NCBI GenBank assembly: GCA_003990745.1
Contig: RBNI01007598.1
Location: 1-10,146 of the forward strand
Reading direction: 5' to 3'
Length of the DNA: 10,146 nucleotides
From: Jimgerdemannia flammicorona
Lineage: Eukaryota > Mucoromycota > Endogonomycetes > Endogonales > Endogonaceae
Below, piece after piece: positions 1-7,840 of this stretch. The notes beneath the pieces were generated by a model. It saw only the letters and a list, made by a program, of their open reading frames with translations. It was not told the DNA's origin and did not search any database. The position numbers were made by a program, and so were the translations under genes. How positions within the stretch are numbered: the first letter of the stretch is position 1; the number at the start of each line of letters is the position of its first letter.

Positions 1-45
1 TTTTTTTTATGGGGGAGGGGAGGGTGGGAAACGGGTACCTGTCAT

Positions 46-366
46 TCACAATCCGTGGATGACCGAGTCGGGCGGGTGAGCTGCTGAAGAGATGCAAATT
101 GCCGGCGTGAAGCCGCAGATGGTACAGTCCATGACGAGGAATATATGGGCGTTGGCGGAGGCGTCGAGAGAGGAGTTCACGAGCTGCAGTTCGTAGGGAA
201 TGTTCATTACTCTCATAAAACAAAGCTGAGGAGTGGGCGGGTTATTAGGAAGGATGAACCGGCGGGGAGAACGTGGCCCGGGCTGCTCAGCTCTTGTAGC
301 ATATGCACCGTAATTGGGAATACACTCAACCCCCCTTTTTTTCATGCCACCAAAATAGTCGAACAT
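46..366 (-). CDS. Candidate terminal exon or gene fragment of unknown product
   Basis: A minus-strand reading frame of 106 codons ends at a TGA at 46-48. I do not recognise the product or a domain. What argues for coding is codon use: from about 225 down to 46 most third positions are C or G (runs such as CTC GTG AAC TCC, then CTC GAC GCC TCC GCC AAC GCC), unlike the surrounding DNA. This part contains the peptides PYELQLVNSSLDASANAHIF and MDCTICGFTPAICISSA, with three cysteines close together. The first 40 or so codons show weaker bias, so the ATG at 366 need not be a true start; the frame could be a 3' exon whose upstream exons lie towards 400-620. No signal peptide or membrane segment is evident. 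It could equally be a gene relic. Coding potential is seen; gene status is inference. Confidence 0.35.
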   Translation of the reverse strand: MFDYFGGMKKRGVECIPNYGAYATRAEQPGPRSPRRFILPNNPPTPQLCFMRVMNIPYELQLVNSSLDASANAHIFLVMDCTICGFTPAICISSAAHPPDSVIHGL

Positions 367-949
367 CGAATATACAATTTGTTGGGGTTCCCATATGTGA
401 ATATTCTCATTTATTTAGCGTCTTTTAACGAAGGATGTTCTCCCAATTAACTATTGTACGGATGCCAATTCTAAGGCTCAAAATCCGGCTGAAAGGCCAG
501 GGATCCACGCGGGAGAAAAACGGAGGTTGAGACCACGCTGCTAGACGCAGTAATCCATATCGATGGGATGCATGGGAGTGGATTTGGAATATGGAAATCA
601 ACTGTGATAGGCCGAACATAATTTTATTTTATTTTTTTTATTGCGAATGCCATAGGATATAAAGCTTATATATACATATCTGCTAGCTTCTGGAAACATC
701 TCTGTTGGCAGACCATCTTTTGGTATTGCCTATCAGCCGCAAGACCGAGAAGCCTTTTTCAACACATTAATATATTGGGAATAGCCAAGATCGCATTCTT
801 GGCGGTCGGTGTGGCGAATCTAAATTGACATCCTGAGAGTGCCGCGTTGGACTCTTAAGCTACAAGATATTTCAAGCAGGACGGTTCTGAAGCTCGCTAA
901 TGTCAGTTTCGATTACAATTTGTTAGCCTTCTGTTGACGCCAAACCCGC
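367..949. other. No recognisable gene; mixed-composition spacer
   Basis: Both strands are interrupted by stops. A 64-codon minus frame at 425-619 lacks the codon bias of the flanking candidate exons, so I do not call it. An A/T-rich tract lies at about 621-641. If the minus-strand candidates on either side belong to one gene, introns could lie here, but no convincing donor and acceptor pair was found. Confidence 0.4.
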
Positions 950-1601
950 TCATGAGTACACTTTTATCCAGCTGTCGTGCTTCCGACACTTCGGCACTTC
1001 GGCTGCCAACAAGTCGAAGTTCTCTACCATTATGCCAATGATACGAAGAGCAATTCCATTTTCATAACTTGGGAAATTATACAAAACTCTGGAAATCACT
1101 GCAACTCTGGCCAACTGAAATTGCCATACCCGTACCAATCCCTCCGATACCACGCCACTCAATTCACTGCCTTCCCTTAATGCCCAGCGCCCACGCTCCC
1201 CTCCCCTATCCTCACATCTTCGTTGAATCCATTCTCCCTCAACAACCTCTCTCTCGCTGTAACACTTGCATATGTACCGGTCTCCACCATCGCACAGCAC
1301 CATCACGTTGGCCATTGGGTGCTGAAGCTGCTGCGCACGCGGGACCCACCAAGTTCCGCGCACGAAGAGGCCCTCAGTTTGGAGGTGATGGGACATTCAT
1401 ATAGCTTTTGAGGGGGTGATAAATTTGGAGTGGGAGATATATGTGAGATGAAGGTTGGATACCAGAAATGAAAATGGAAATAGAAAAGCTAAATTTTCAG
1501 ATAAGACGAGGGCACCTTCAACCTTGGAGAGCTTGAAGTTGGCGGTGAGGTGGTCAGAGCCAATTCCCTCGTTCATCGTCAAAAGGCTTGAGCTCGCTGT
1601 T
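950..1601 (-). CDS. Candidate intron-containing gene (or relic), product unknown
   Basis: Two minus-strand stretches look coding. The upstream one runs from about 1601 to 1463 and contains NEGIGSDHLTANFKLSKVEG, encoded mainly by C-ending codons. It is preceded by a T-rich tract ending in CAG (complement of 1602-1640), which looks like a fungal 3' splice site. The downstream one, 1372-950, contains GTWWVPRAQQLQHPMANVMV and ends with TGA at 950-952. Both share one frame, broken by a single stop at 1397-1399. A GT at 1462 and an AG at 1373-1374 would define a phase-0, 90-nt intron that removes that stop, a usual size for fungi. I recognise no domain. About 950-1250 has weaker codon bias and may include a further intron or be non-coding. 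The splice model is inference; without transcript data this could be a degraded gene. Confidence 0.28.
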
Positions 1602-1604
1602 CTG

Positions 1605-1634
1605 AAAAAATAAAAATAAAAAATAAAAATAAAA
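1605..1634. repeat. A-rich microsatellite-like tract
   Basis: A run of A(4-6)T units. Read on the minus strand it is a T-rich tract ending in CAG at 1602-1604, so it could act as the polypyrimidine tract of a splice acceptor for the candidate exon at 1463-1601. It may also be plain low-complexity DNA. Confidence 0.6.
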
Positions 1635-2345
1635 TTGGCCCTCCATTAATGGTAGCCCTTCAATATGGAATCACGATCAACGAAAATAAAAGGCAAAAAT
1701 TTTGGCTACATACAGTGATATAGTGGTACAACGAGAAGGTCGGGAAGTCATTAAGATAGCACTATATCAACGGGTTGTGCTCCTTGAGGATAGATGCTGA
1801 AGTCGGCGAGGGTTTCTGAGATAAAGGGACGCTATTAGCACATGATAATATTAGCATGTCTTTTCTTGCACACAGCCTCGAGTCCACTGCAACACATTAC
1901 CCCACCCTCACTCACTCCGCCTTATCAACATACCAAGTTCCAAAAGTAAATACACCTCCGGGTGTCGCTATATGATGGGCAGAAACAACGGGATTTCGTC
2001 ACCGAGTGGTGCAGTGCAGCTACTGATTCTTTTTGGCCGCAAGAATGTTCAGCTTTGGTTTTGTTTTCCCTATGCGGAGTTGAAATGAAGGTGGAATAGT
2101 GAGTAAATAAGATGATTAAACATTTTAACCGAACATGAAAGATTTCGAGATCGTGAAGGATACGCAAAAGCCAAAAAAACAAACCCACCGTGTATTTCCG
2201 TTGGCCATGTTCTCGCAAAGCACAAGGCGATCGCGGTTGGGATCTAGGGTAGGCTCGTGAGAGTTGGAAGGGGGAGGAATGAGTTCTACCAGTGCCAAAG
2301 GTTAGTCGAAGTCGTTGGGAAATAGAAGTGTTAGATTAACAAGTT
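1635..2345. other. No recognisable gene
   Basis: Mixed-composition DNA. The longest frame, 97 codons on the minus strand at 1925-2218, shows no codon bias, no domain and no recognisable peptide. No tRNA, repeat or mobile-element ends were seen. Confidence 0.5.
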
Positions 2346-3056
2346 AGTACGTGGGTAAGAAAACAATGCGAACGCATGAGCAAGAAAACACTACGTGGGT
2401 AAGAAGACAATGCGTTGGTAAGAAAACAATGCATGGATAAGAAAACAAAGTGAATGCGTAATTTAGAAAACACTACGTGCGTAAGAAAACAATGCGCGGA
2501 TAAGAAAACAACGCGTAGGTAAGAAAACAATGCAAATTCATGAGTAAGAAAACACTACGTGTGTAAGAAGACAATGCGTGGGTAAAACAATGCGAATGCA
2601 TGAATAAGAAAACACTACGTGCGTAAGAAGACAATACGTGGTAAGAAAACAATGTGTGGGTAAGAAAACAATGCGAGTGTGTGAGTAAGAAAACAGTATG
2701 TGTGTAAGAAAACAATGCGGGAGTAAGAAGACAATGCGTGTGTAAGAGAACAATGCGTGAGTAATAAAACAATGCGAATGCGTGAGAAAGAAAACACTAC
2801 GTGTGTAAGAAAGCAATGCGGCGTAAGAAAACAACGCGCGGGTAAGAAAACAATGCGTGCATAAGAAAACAATACGTGGGCAGGAAAACAACGCGTGGGT
2901 AAGAAAAAAACGTGTTGGGTGAGAAAACAACGCGTTGGGCGAGAAACGCGTTGGATGAGAAAACAACGTGAGTAAGAAAATAAGAACATAATGCGTGTAA
3001 GAAAATGGATGTGTAAGAGGATACATGTGTAATAGAATACATGCGGGAGAAAACGA
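2346..3056. repeat. Minisatellite of about 19 bp monomers with higher-order structure
   Basis: The monomer consensus is close to GTAAGAAAACAATGCGTGG, 18-19 bp, repeated roughly 35-38 times. Exact 19-bp steps are visible between GTAAG starts at 2704, 2723, 2742 and 2761. Some monomers carry an extra AATGCGAATGCGTGAG-type extension followed by CACTACGTG; that variant recurs at 2389, 2471, 2553, 2613, 2694 (as CAGTATGTG) and 2795. The spacings 82, 82, 60, 81 and 101 show a higher-order unit of about 82 bp with gain or loss of one monomer. The right edge, from about 2940, is degenerate with shorter units, as is common at array ends. The complement of the monomer has no stop codon in any frame and 19 is not a multiple of 3, so several overlapping minus-strand ORFs repeat the same HALFSY, RIVFL and THCFLT peptides; these are artefacts. 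Confidence 0.93.
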
Positions 3057-3495
3057 CACGAAGAGGTGGCTTTCCAGGTCGTAGCCATAATGCCAGCCCC
3101 CGACTCAATTGCCTTAGGCACCAGCAAGAGTAGTTTCCGGTCCCTTGGGTGGTGTGTACCGGTGGGTTAATCCGACCAACACCTATGGATCGGGCATCCC
3201 AAGCCAGTAAGCAAAGCTAACCAAGAACCCGATGAGCCACGCATAAACTCATTAGTCACAACTTCGTGCAAAGAGCGAGAAGGGCCGTTAGACGATATTT
3301 ATGTAAATGGTCGAAGTCTTTCATTGGCTCATTGTAAGGTCACGTGCCCTAAATCGATGTATCACCCATACTAGAAATTTATTACGGGATATCGCGAGCT
3401 TGCACATTTGTAAAATTTGGGACTGCTACTAAGACTGGATAGTGCGAGGACAGTTAGTGAATTAGTAAAATTTTAACTGCAGAATATTGTGACTA
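3057..3495. other. No recognisable gene
   Basis: Mixed-composition DNA that becomes more AT-rich towards the right. No ORF worth calling, no RNA gene and no repeat was recognised. Confidence 0.5.
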
Positions 3496-3524
3496 GTGCT
3501 CCCAAACAAATTGGGGATTTTTCA

Positions 3525-3667
3525 ATTTGAGGGTCTGTTTTGAACCCTATTTTTCGAAATGTAATAACTTGATGAAAACATGTCCAAATTTAACAATCTT
3601 TAAATTTGGACATGTTTTTGTCAAGTTATTACATTTCAAAAAATAGAGTTCAAATTGAATCTCAAAT
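3525..3667. repeat. Long inverted repeat (hairpin), arms of about 69 bp, loop of 6 nt
   Basis: Arms 3525-3593 and 3600-3667 pair with about 8 mismatches and one gap. The inner part, around GTCCAAATTTAA and ATGTAATAACTTGA, is nearly perfect. Of the mismatches in the inner two thirds, all are transition-type (C/T or G/A). The loop is CAATCT. Transcription through it would give a stable double-stranded RNA stem. Confidence 0.93.
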
Positions 3668-3682
3668 CAAATTGGACCTTTG

Positions 3683-3734
3683 ATTCAATTTGAATTGAAT
3701 TGAATTGAATTTGGGTCAAATTTGATTTGATTTG
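3683..3734. repeat. Pentamer low-complexity tracts (TTGAA)n and (TTTGA)n
   Basis: TTGAATTGAATTGAATTGAA is followed, after TTTGGGTCAAA, by TTTGATTTGATTTGATT. The two tracts make the right half of the fold-back element longer than the left (about 153 against 101 bases from the loop centre), so they look like an expansion after the element formed. Confidence 0.8.
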
Positions 3735-3945
3735 ATTCATTGGAAGTACTAATGTAATATACAGATTTAATCTAACCTGATCTTGAAATTATGATGATAT
3801 ATTCTATAACTATTAGATTTAATCTACATTATCAATAAAGCAATATAACTAACTAAATAATACTATTTAAATATTTTTTCTAATTTTTTTTTTATCAATA
3901 TTATCAATCTTGTAATAAATTATTATATATATCTACAAGTCTCTG

Positions 3946-4000
3946 GAAATTTCAATAGAAATTCTAACAGAAATTTCTATGGAAATTTCTATGAAATTTC
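3946..4000. repeat. Five-copy 12 bp tandem repeat with palindromic core GAAATTTC
   Basis: GAAATTTC (GAAATTC in the second copy) starts at 3946, 3958, 3970, 3982 and 3993, giving spacings of 12, 12, 12 and 11. The best units read GAAATTTCTATG. The core is a perfect palindrome. It formally resembles inverted GAA/TTC heat-shock-element pairs, but in an AT-rich non-genic block a decayed microsatellite is the simpler reading. Confidence 0.8.
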
Positions 4001-4418
4001 TGACTAGCAGTCATAGTTACTCAAAGTAGTATAACTATATATGAATATATTCAGTATATTATATTTAGTTATAGTCTTCAAATATATATAAATATTCTCT
4101 ATATATATATATTAATAAACTTCTTATATCTTATTATTAATTTCAAATTCAATATTTAATAACTTAATATCATTTTATTTATCTTTTCTTAGCTTTATAA
4201 TTATTTTAAAAACTATCTCTATCAGTATATATTTCTATAACTTAGTTAGCTATTATATACATACTAATTATCTATATATAAAAATATTATTCAAATAGAG
4301 AGTTGATCAAATTATATCTGATTTATTGTTCTATATCTCTAATTATCTATTATTACCTCTAGGCTATCTATCTTACCTCTTATCTTTAGATTAATCTTAT
4401 CAATATACTTATAAATTA

Positions 4419-4438
4419 TTTTTTTTTTTAAAAAAAAA
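4419..4438. repeat. T11/A9 inverted homopolymer
   Basis: Eleven T are followed immediately by nine A, a potential hairpin. It could be two retroposon tails abutting (a minus-strand tail, then a plus-strand tail remnant) or simple slippage; no recognisable element body flanks it. Confidence 0.75.
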
Positions 4439-4457
4439 TAGTATATATACTCTTTTT

Positions 4458-4639
4458 AGTATACTTAAGTTATTTCAAGTTATGTTTAGATATATTTCAC
4501 ACTTTCTTATTAGTATGCTTGAGTTGTATTTAAGTTTTATCTGATTAATATATAAGTATAATATATATTCTCTATCTAGTATATTTAAGTAATATATAAG
4601 TAGTATTTAAGTACATTATATACTTTAGTATACTCAAGT
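4458..4639. repeat. Dispersed AGTATRCTYRAGT-like motif cluster
   Basis: Related 11-13 bp strings start at 4458 (AGTATACTTAAGT), 4512 (AGTATGCTTGAGT), 4578 (AGTATATTTAAGT), 4602 (AGTATTTAAGT) and 4627 (AGTATACTCAAGT). Differences are mostly transitions. Similar AAGTA/TACTT strings recur past copy A at about 5950-6020, as expected if both flanks were one sequence before A inserted. Probably a diverged tandem or interspersed repeat. Confidence 0.5.
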
Positions 4640-4679
4640 AGTGTGTGAATATATCATATCTCAAGTAGACTGGCTAAAT

Positions 4680-4696
4680 AAGTAGACTTTATGTTT
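4680..4696. repeat. Target-site duplication, copy at the 3' (tail) end of retroposon A
   Basis: AAGTAGACTTTATGTTT matches 5884-5900 (AAGTAGACTCTATGTTT) at 16 of 17 positions; the only difference is C/T. The last three T merge with the poly(A)-complement tract. A further partial copy, CAAGTAGAC, lies just upstream at about 4662-4670. Confidence 0.85.
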
Positions 4697-5883
4697 TTTT
4701 TTTTTTTTTTTAATAGACTCAATATCTCACAGATTTTTATTGAAAGAGAACCTAGACTATATAGGCCAAACTCTCCCCCACTCTCTCCCAAGCACTACAC
4801 CTCTATTAAATCTAGGCTAGCTATTGTCCAGTAGCTCAACTATGTCAGGCACAGTAGAGTATTATTGCCTATATCTCATTCTATATACTATATTCTCTCT
4901 ACTACTAGAGAGGAACAACTATATATCTATAACTAAAGATACATATCTGAAACCCCAACATATGTACAAGACCATGCTTAAGCCAAATAGAATAGCCCCT
5001 ATCACCCTAAAGTGAATGATAGATAAAGAAAAACCCCTATCAAAGTATATTATAGTAGATAGGATCTAGTTCTCCCAGATGAGGTAAGTAAAGAACTTAT
5101 ATGTGAGATGGGAGAAGACCTCCAATACTCTACTACTCAAGTCTGCAGGCCTCAATCACATTGCTGTGTCAGCTCTCAGTTCTAGTTGAGTATAGTCAAG
5201 ATATCTGAAATAGATAGCCTTGGGTTCCCCAATCCCCCCCCCAATAACTAGGGCCCAACCCTATGAATCACCAAAAGAAGCCATAAGTAATACTTACTAC
5301 ATAACTACTCTATATCAATTAGAAGGCCCCACTAATACAGTATCTGCCTCAGCCCCAACAACTGCCCCCAGTCTGATACTCTATTGGTTCACTATTATCA
5401 CTATTTCTCTTATCTGTGATAGCTATCTCTCCTCTCATCTCAACACTATCCAAAAAAATAGTCACCTATGTCAGAACTGTACTCACTGAGAAGCTTGCCA
5501 AAGCCAGAGGGCCCCACCATAGATACTGAGGACCTGCAGATAACCTATACTAAGCACTTGATATCCAAGGTTGACTGACTCCCTATGTAACCCATAATAC
5601 ACCAAGATGATATCTTGTTGGTGATAGGAAAAAGAAGAAGACACTACACTAAAATGAGTATACCCCAGATATAGCTGAAGATACCAGAAATTATAAAAAA
5701 GTGGAGAAGACACTGATTGGACATTGATAAGGAGTAACTTATCACTATTGCCTCCCTTCCACTGCTCTGCAACAGGTATAGCAAACCAACCTGAGGTAGA
5801 GGGGGTAATAGTTGTGGAAAGTAGATTTAGAAGGTTGCCTATTAAACCATTATGACTGGTAAGGTAGCAGAGAAAGGGGTATC
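4694..5883 (-). mobile_element. Retroposon copy A, complete insertion, transition-mutated
   Basis: On the minus strand the element starts at about 5883 (GATACCCCTTTCTCTGC), runs about 1.17 kb and ends in an 18-base poly(A) (T run 4694-4711) preceded by AATAAA. It is flanked by the duplication at 4680-4696 and 5884-5900. It aligns over its whole length with copy C (7101-8290) in inverted orientation. Compared with C it shows many C-to-T and G-to-A changes: 4878-4895 has six transitions in 18 bases against 8088-8105, five of them CpA to TpA or TpG to TpA. It has no reverse transcriptase or other recognised protein; frames in either direction are short. Poly(A) plus TSD shows LINE-type retrotransposition. 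It is either a 5'-truncated LINE 3' region or a non-autonomous retroposon; the shared 5' boundary with B and C favours the latter or a tandem-unit parent. Confidence 0.88.
4736..4741 (-). promoter_or_regulatory. AATAAA polyadenylation signal of copy A
   Basis: TTTATT on the plus strand reads AATAAA on the element's sense strand, about 24 nt upstream of the poly(A). It has survived heavy mutation of the rest of the copy. Confidence 0.8.
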
Positions 5884-5900
5884 AAGTAGACTCTATGTTT
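5884..5900. repeat. Target-site duplication, copy at the 5' end of retroposon A
   Basis: AAGTAGACTCTATGTTT, the partner of 4680-4696. It marks the 5' end of the element at 5883. Confidence 0.85.
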
Positions 5901-6361
5901 GTTTTAGTTTAACTTAATACTATTGACCAAATAGGTCCTTCCATCAACTTAAGTAGTACTGAGGTTTGTTCACAAAAATTGGGCTTGGTCACCTAAGTAC
6001 TTAGTATATTAAAGTACTATTATCCTACAACCTCACTATTCTTTACAGTTCTATACTATTAAATATATGCACTCATGTATGCACTGATGTTTTGCCATTG
6101 ATTAGACCAATTTATGAAACTACATACTAGAATAGCCAGGGACAGCTATAAGGAGTTGAGTATATCATCTGAGATTCAGTATCATCACTTGTGTTCAAGA
6201 TTATAGAAGAATTCTTTATATATATACACTTGATAACTCATTAGTTGTCTTTATATGAGACAAGTGGAATTCATTTATACTGCCGCTAATGTGGGGTCAT
6301 CCATCATTTAATATAAATTGGGGATAGATACAATAGAGAGGGATGTATGGCTATAATTGAT
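5901..6361. other. AT-rich spacer without recognisable gene
   Basis: Original flank of copy A and 5' flank of unit B. No ORF, RNA gene or RT-like segment was found. In particular, the missing N-terminal part of the downstream LINE is not here, which argues against B-C having inserted into that LINE. Confidence 0.55.
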
Positions 6362-7100
6362 GCTATCCCTTTCTCTGCTATCTTACCAGTCACAATGGTT
6401 TGGTAGATAACCTTCTGAGTCCTCTTTCTACAATTATTACCCCCTCTATCTCAGGTTGGTTTGCTGTACCTATTGCAGGGCAGTGGGAGGGAGGTAATGG
6501 TAATGAGTTGCCTCTTTATCAGTATCAGATCAGTGTCTTCTCCACTTTTTCATAGTTTCTGATATCTTTGGCTATATCTGGAGTATATCCGTTTTGGTGC
6601 GGCACCTTCTTCCTTTTGCCATTACCAACAAGGTGCTGTCTCGGTATATCTTGGGCTATATAGGAAGTCAGCTGACCTTGGGTGTCAAGTGCTCAGTGTA
6701 GGTTACCTATAGGTCCTCGGTACCTATGGTGGGGCTCTCTGGCTTTGGCGAGCTTCCTGGCAAGTGTGGTTCTGGTATAGGTGACTGCTTTTCAGGTGTT
6801 GTTAGGATGAGAGGAGAGATGGCCATCACAGATAGGAGGAAGGGCAATAACAGTGAACCAGTAGGGTACTAGGCTGGGGGCAGCCATCGGGGCTGGAGCG
6901 AGTGCTGCTTTGGTGGAGCCTTTTGATTGGTGCAGCATGGTTAGATAGTAGGTATCACTCTTGGCTTCTTTTGGCGATTCAGTGGGTTGGGCCCTGGTCA
7001 TCAGGGGGGATTGGGGGGCCTGAGGCTACCTATTTCAGATATCTTGGCTGCACTTAACTAGAACCAAGAGCTGATATGGCAATATGATTGAGGCTTGCAG
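6362..7100 (+). mobile_element. Retroposon unit B (about 740 bp, lacks the tail)
   Basis: Homologous to the first 740 bp of copy C with an offset of 739-741 bp. Examples are TCAGGTTGGTTTGCT at 6451 and 7191, and GGCCTGAGGCTACC ending at 7030 and 7769. It starts with GCT then TTTCTCTGCTA at about 6362-6380, and stops at the CAG at 7098-7100, where C begins with GCT. The 450-bp tail with AATAAA and poly(A) is absent. It carries more A/T than C but fewer transitions than A. Non-transition differences group it with A against C: the TTGCAG insertion at about 6472, GTGTCTTCTCCAC at about 6532, GATTCAGTGGGTTGG at about 6976 and AGAGCTGA at about 7068. No 5' target-site copy could be matched. Confidence 0.85.
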
Positions 7101-7840
7101 GCTCGGCTTCTTTCTCTGCTACCTTACTGGTCACAAGGTTTGGTAGGCAACCTTCCAAGTCCCCTTTCCCCTATTATTACCCCCTCTACCTCAGGTTGGT
7201 TTGCTATGCCTGCAGGGGCATGGTGGGAGGAGGGCAATGGTGATGAGTTGCCCCTTTATCGGTATCGGATCGGTGCTTCCTCTACTTTTTCATGGATTCT
7301 GGTGCCTTTGGCTGTGTCTGGGGTATACCCATTTTGGTGCGGCACCTTCTTCCTTTTGCCATCACCAACAAGGAGTTGTCTCAGTGTGTCTCGGGCTACG
7401 TAGGGAGTCAGCTGACCTTGGGTATCAAGTGCTCAGTGTAGGTTACCTGCAGGTCCTCGGTGCCTGTGGTGGGGCCCTCTGGCTTTGGCGAGCTTTCCAG
7501 CGAGCACAGTTCTGGCATAGGTGACTGTTTTTTGGGTGTTGTCGGGATGGGAGGAGAGATGGCCGTCACAGATAGGAGAAAGGGCGATAATGGTGAACCA
7601 GTAGGGTGCCAGGCTGGGGACAGTCATCAGGGCTGGGGCAGGTGCTGCTTCAGTGGGGCCTTTTGATTGGTGCGGCATGGTTAGGTGGTAGGTGTCACTC
7701 TCGGCTTCTTTTGGTGGGTAGCAGGGTGGGGCCCCAGTCATCAGGGGGGTTGGGGGGCCTGAGGCTACCCATTTCAGATATCTTGGCTGCACTCAACTGG
7801 AACCGGAAGCTGACATGGCAACGTGATCGAGGCCCACAGG
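6362..7840 (+). repeat. Head-to-tail tandem pair of 740 bp units (B and first part of C)
   Basis: Two units in direct orientation with a constant offset of about 740 bp. Both begin with GCT, and GCT also follows the end of the second unit at 7841-7843, so the junction has short homology. The units are well diverged, so the pair is not a recent duplication. Confidence 0.85.

Larger units (their letters stand above)
3496..3749. mobile_element. Candidate 254 bp fold-back MITE with TA flanks
   Basis: TA dinucleotides lie directly outside both ends (3494-3495 and 3750-3751). The left end GTGCTCCCAAAC and the complement of the right end GTACTTCCAATG agree at 8 of 12 positions, and two of the four differences are transitions. 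Inside is a strong hairpin (3525-3667) whose loop sits nearer the left end because the right half contains an expanded pentamer tract. There is no coding capacity. Short length, TIRs beside TA and a fold-back shape fit a non-autonomous Tc1/mariner-pogo-like MITE, but TA is a weak target-site signal in AT-rich DNA and the outer TIR is short and diverged. The hairpin is certain; family assignment is inference. Confidence 0.5.
3752..4679. other. Very AT-rich ORF-less block
   Basis: About 930 bases with almost no G or C in places (4081-4140: 5 of 60) and stops in all frames. It contains long T runs, a T/A inverted homopolymer and two families of short repeats listed separately. Such blocks are typical of RIP-degraded repeat DNA in ascomycetes. 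No recognisable element remains. It is also the DNA into which retroposon copy A inserted. Confidence 0.75.

Noticed and set aside
820..895. tRNA-like string (GAGTGCCGCGTTGGACTCTTAA followed by GGTTCTGAAGC)
   Set aside because: Superficially like anticodon and T-arm sequence, but no acceptor or D-stem pairing could be made.
1925..2218. 97-codon minus-strand ORF
   Set aside because: No codon bias, no domain and an implausible composition; likely chance.
2338..3056. CRISPR array
   Set aside because: Short direct repeats abut one another without unique spacers of constant size; the periodic structure is a minisatellite in a eukaryotic-looking context.
2336..3127. Hydrophobic repeat proteins of 64 to 173 residues on the minus strand
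   Set aside because: Overlapping frames give the same peptides because the repeat lacks stops on that strand; no independent coding evidence.
3946..4000. Heat-shock elements
   Set aside because: GAA/TTC pairs are present, but there is no gene or promoter nearby and the DNA is AT-rich; treated as a tandem repeat instead.
5901..6361. Missing upstream part of the LINE RT, interrupted by B-C
   Set aside because: No RT-like peptide or frame was found there, so there is no support for B-C splitting the LINE.
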